From JANPCX01 sp050916095 (GTDB lineage Bacteria > Pseudomonadota > Gammaproteobacteria > Burkholderiales > Burkholderiaceae_C): DNA of 64,000 nt. Numbering within the stretch: position 1 is the first letter of the stretch; the number at the start of each line of letters is the position of its first letter. The notes below the pieces were generated by a model. The model was not told the DNA's origin and searched no databases. It saw only the letters and a list, made by a program, of their open reading frames with translations. The translations under genes were made by a program, and so were the position numbers. The DNA is taken from contig CP050901.1 of the NCBI GenBank assembly GCA_050916095.1, positions 3,844,001 through 3,908,000 on the forward strand, written 5' to 3'. This document shows, piece by piece, positions 63,808 to 64,000 of the stretch.

Positions 63808-64000
63808 ATGCTGATCGGCTTTTTCCAAACCCTGCGCGCGGCCCGATTGAAGGTGACCGTGGGGGAATTCCTGACCTTGTTGCAGGCGCTGCAGGCCGAT
63901 GTGCTGCAAGCCTCGGGCGGCAACACGATTGATAACTTCTACCTTCTCGCACGCACCACCTTGGTCAAAGACGAAGCTCAGTTTGACAAATTCGACCGCG
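63808..64000 (+). CDS. VWA-domain CoxE-like protein, N-terminal part (cut by window end)
   Basis: The visible 64 residues (MLIGFFQTLRAARLKVTVGE, then FLTLLQALQ and NFYLLARTTLVKDEAQFDKFD) match the opening of CoxE-type proteins, which carry a C-terminal von Willebrand A domain. Together with the MoxR ATPase upstream it forms a chaperone pair for maturing a metal or quinone enzyme or complex. The rest lies outside the window. Confidence 0.85.
   Translation, partial: MLIGFFQTLRAARLKVTVGEFLTLLQALQADVLQASGGNTIDNFYLLARTTLVKDEAQFDKFDR

Overview
The window is a chromosomal segment of a betaproteobacterium, most likely a member of the Comamonadaceae (order Burkholderiales). The basis is the 16S rRNA fragment at the left edge, the gene orders rsmB-DUF4390-ntrY-ntrX, dusB-fis-purH and slt divergent from 5-formyl-THF cyclo-ligase, and the repeat families present. 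Nearly all genes are complete. The 16S gene is cut at base 1 and a CoxE-like gene is cut at base 64000.

Left part (1-20.6 kb): the 5' part of a 16S rRNA gene with boxA leader and promoter; ptsI; an RsbQ-like hydrolase overlapping a PAS hybrid histidine kinase that is now a pseudogene (amber codon plus a 156-bp MITE-like insertion); proA and a LemA-like protein; a sulfide-oxidation pair (fccA, fccB) followed by an exported methionine sulfoxide reductase pair (msrB, msrA); an IS5-family element sitting exactly on the stop codon of a YheT-type hydrolase; purU, ilvE, radA; then tRNA-Phe.

Middle part (20.7-47 kb): an NtrYX-like two-component system with DUF4390 and rsmB; folE with a BLUF photoreceptor; a transposase relic; a thioesterase, a GST and an NDUFA9-like protein; a lytic transglycosylase divergent from a 5-formyl-THF cyclo-ligase; an SDR gene with a TetR regulator and two matching palindromes; ahpD and ahpC separated by a 266-bp inverted-repeat element; rlpA; the glycolate oxidase operon glcDEF; an isolated 514-aa helical protein of unknown function behind an AT-rich upstream region; and a phasin-patatin pair that suggests polyhydroxyalkanoate storage.

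Right part (47-64 kb): dusB-fis-purH, then an RNA-repair island (RNA ligase, HD-Pnk end-healing enzyme and RtcB, all on the minus strand), then a PlsC-like acyltransferase, a CdsA-like protein and ruvC. ruvA and ruvB do not follow ruvC. In their place are a small secreted protein, a subtilisin-like protease and the frameshifted N-terminal remnant of an RHS protein. An HD-GYP phosphodiesterase, a cytochrome c4 and a MoxR/GNAT/CoxE group close the window.

The most noteworthy items are: the RNA-repair island, in which healing, classical 5'-P/3'-OH sealing and RtcB-type sealing lie side by side and the ligase cistron has a long, strongly folded leader; a set of palindromic MITE-like elements with different ends that share one core design; the 266-bp inverted-repeat element between ahpC and ahpD; and the broken RsbQ-PAS kinase module next to a 13-G homopolymer. 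All functions are assigned from sequence motifs alone, with no database search.
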